From Dehalococcoidia bacterium UBA3254 (GTDB lineage Bacteria > Chloroflexota > Dehalococcoidia > Dehalococcoidales > UBA3254), in the NCBI GenBank assembly GCA_002362735.1, contig DEUU01000236.1, forward strand, positions 17,426-23,139: DNA of 5,714 nucleotides, written 5' to 3'. The translations under genes and the position numbers were made by a program. The notes under the pieces are model-generated. The model saw only the letters and a list, made by a program, of their open reading frames with translations. It was not told where the DNA came from and made no database searches. Of the stretch, positions 5,472-5,714 are shown in pieces; the stretch's first letter is position 1; the number at the start of each line of letters is the position of its first letter.

Positions 5472-5714
5472 TTAAGTTTCTTTGAACAAAAAATCAATAA
5501 TATTTTTTGGTTTGATATTTAATCTTCGGATACAGGAATCGTATAAATAAGTTCCTGCAAAAACATATCCGATAATAAAGAAGAGCATTATACATAGAAA
5601 GATCGATAATGGGCCGACAGGATGTGACTTAGCTGTGCGGTTTTTGTATCGCGGATGTGCTAATGGTGGGCGGTCGTGTTCAATACACAGAACTTTTTCG
5701 CTGTCTTTCAGGCT
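5472..5714 (-). CDS. C-terminal part of a single-helix membrane protein, cut by the window
   Basis: The minus-strand frame is open from the window edge to TAA at 5474-5472, giving the last 80 residues of a protein whose start lies outside. A basic, polar segment (about 1-33, with DRPPLAHPRYKNR) precedes a hydrophobic helix of about 20-22 residues (about 35-57, including FLCIMLFFIIGYVFAG), followed by a short polar tail ending FLFKET. This is the pattern of a tail-end transmembrane anchor. I cannot name a family. The 12-bp gap to the ATP-grasp fragment implies co-transcription. Evidence for coding is the uninterrupted frame and the clean helix; no start codon or domain is available to strengthen it. 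Confidence 0.6.
   Translation of the reverse strand, partial: SLKDSEKVLCIEHDRPPLAHPRYKNRTAKSHPVGPLSIFLCIMLFFIIGYVFAGTYLYDSCIRRLNIKPKNIIDFLFKET

Noticed and set aside
1..5714. CRISPR array or insertion-sequence terminal repeats.
   Set aside because: No regularly spaced repeats of suitable length and no transposase with flanking inverted repeats were seen.

Overview
The window looks bacterial. The serine tRNA gene carries an encoded CCA end, ribosome binding sites are of the GGAG/GGAGG type, and the one promoter I can read has sigma-70-like boxes. The style of the integrase, the small helix-turn-helix proteins and the recombinase remnant recalls Dehalococcoidia (Chloroflexota). That is memory of families, not a search, so the taxonomic call is tentative.

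Left part (1-1452): the end of a secreted or membrane-anchored protein with a PsbP-like domain followed by a transglutaminase-like domain with a full Cys-His-Asp triad, converging on a tRNA-Ser(UGA) gene on the minus strand. This looks like host chromosome.

Middle part (about 1473-4714): the integration module of an integrative element. A complete tyrosine recombinase sits 20 bp from the 5' end of the tRNA, in the same orientation. It is preceded in an apparent two-gene operon by an unrecognised 234-residue protein. A short AT-rich control region with palindromes and a good minus-strand promoter separates this operon from a divergent excisionase-type helix-turn-helix gene. After the excisionase come remnants: a frameshifted replication-type helix-turn-helix gene, a C-terminal stub of a second tyrosine recombinase, and a small AT-hook/helix-turn-helix protein.

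Right part (4715-5714): about 500 bp with no intact gene, holding overlapping broken reading frames that end in a strong hairpin. Then, on the minus strand, come the N-terminal 70 residues of what looks like an ATP-grasp family protein, cut off after its YRGWM motif, and the C-terminal 80 residues of a one-helix membrane protein that runs off the window edge.

Together the genes suggest a decayed or trimmed integrative element next to a tRNA gene: integrase, excisionase and control region are intact, while the replication cargo and distal end are eroded. No defence system, CRISPR array or clearly new system is visible. The best leads are the tRNA-integrase geometry, the 234-residue partner of the integrase, the recombinase stub with its own strong ribosome binding site, and the broken-frame block before the hairpin.
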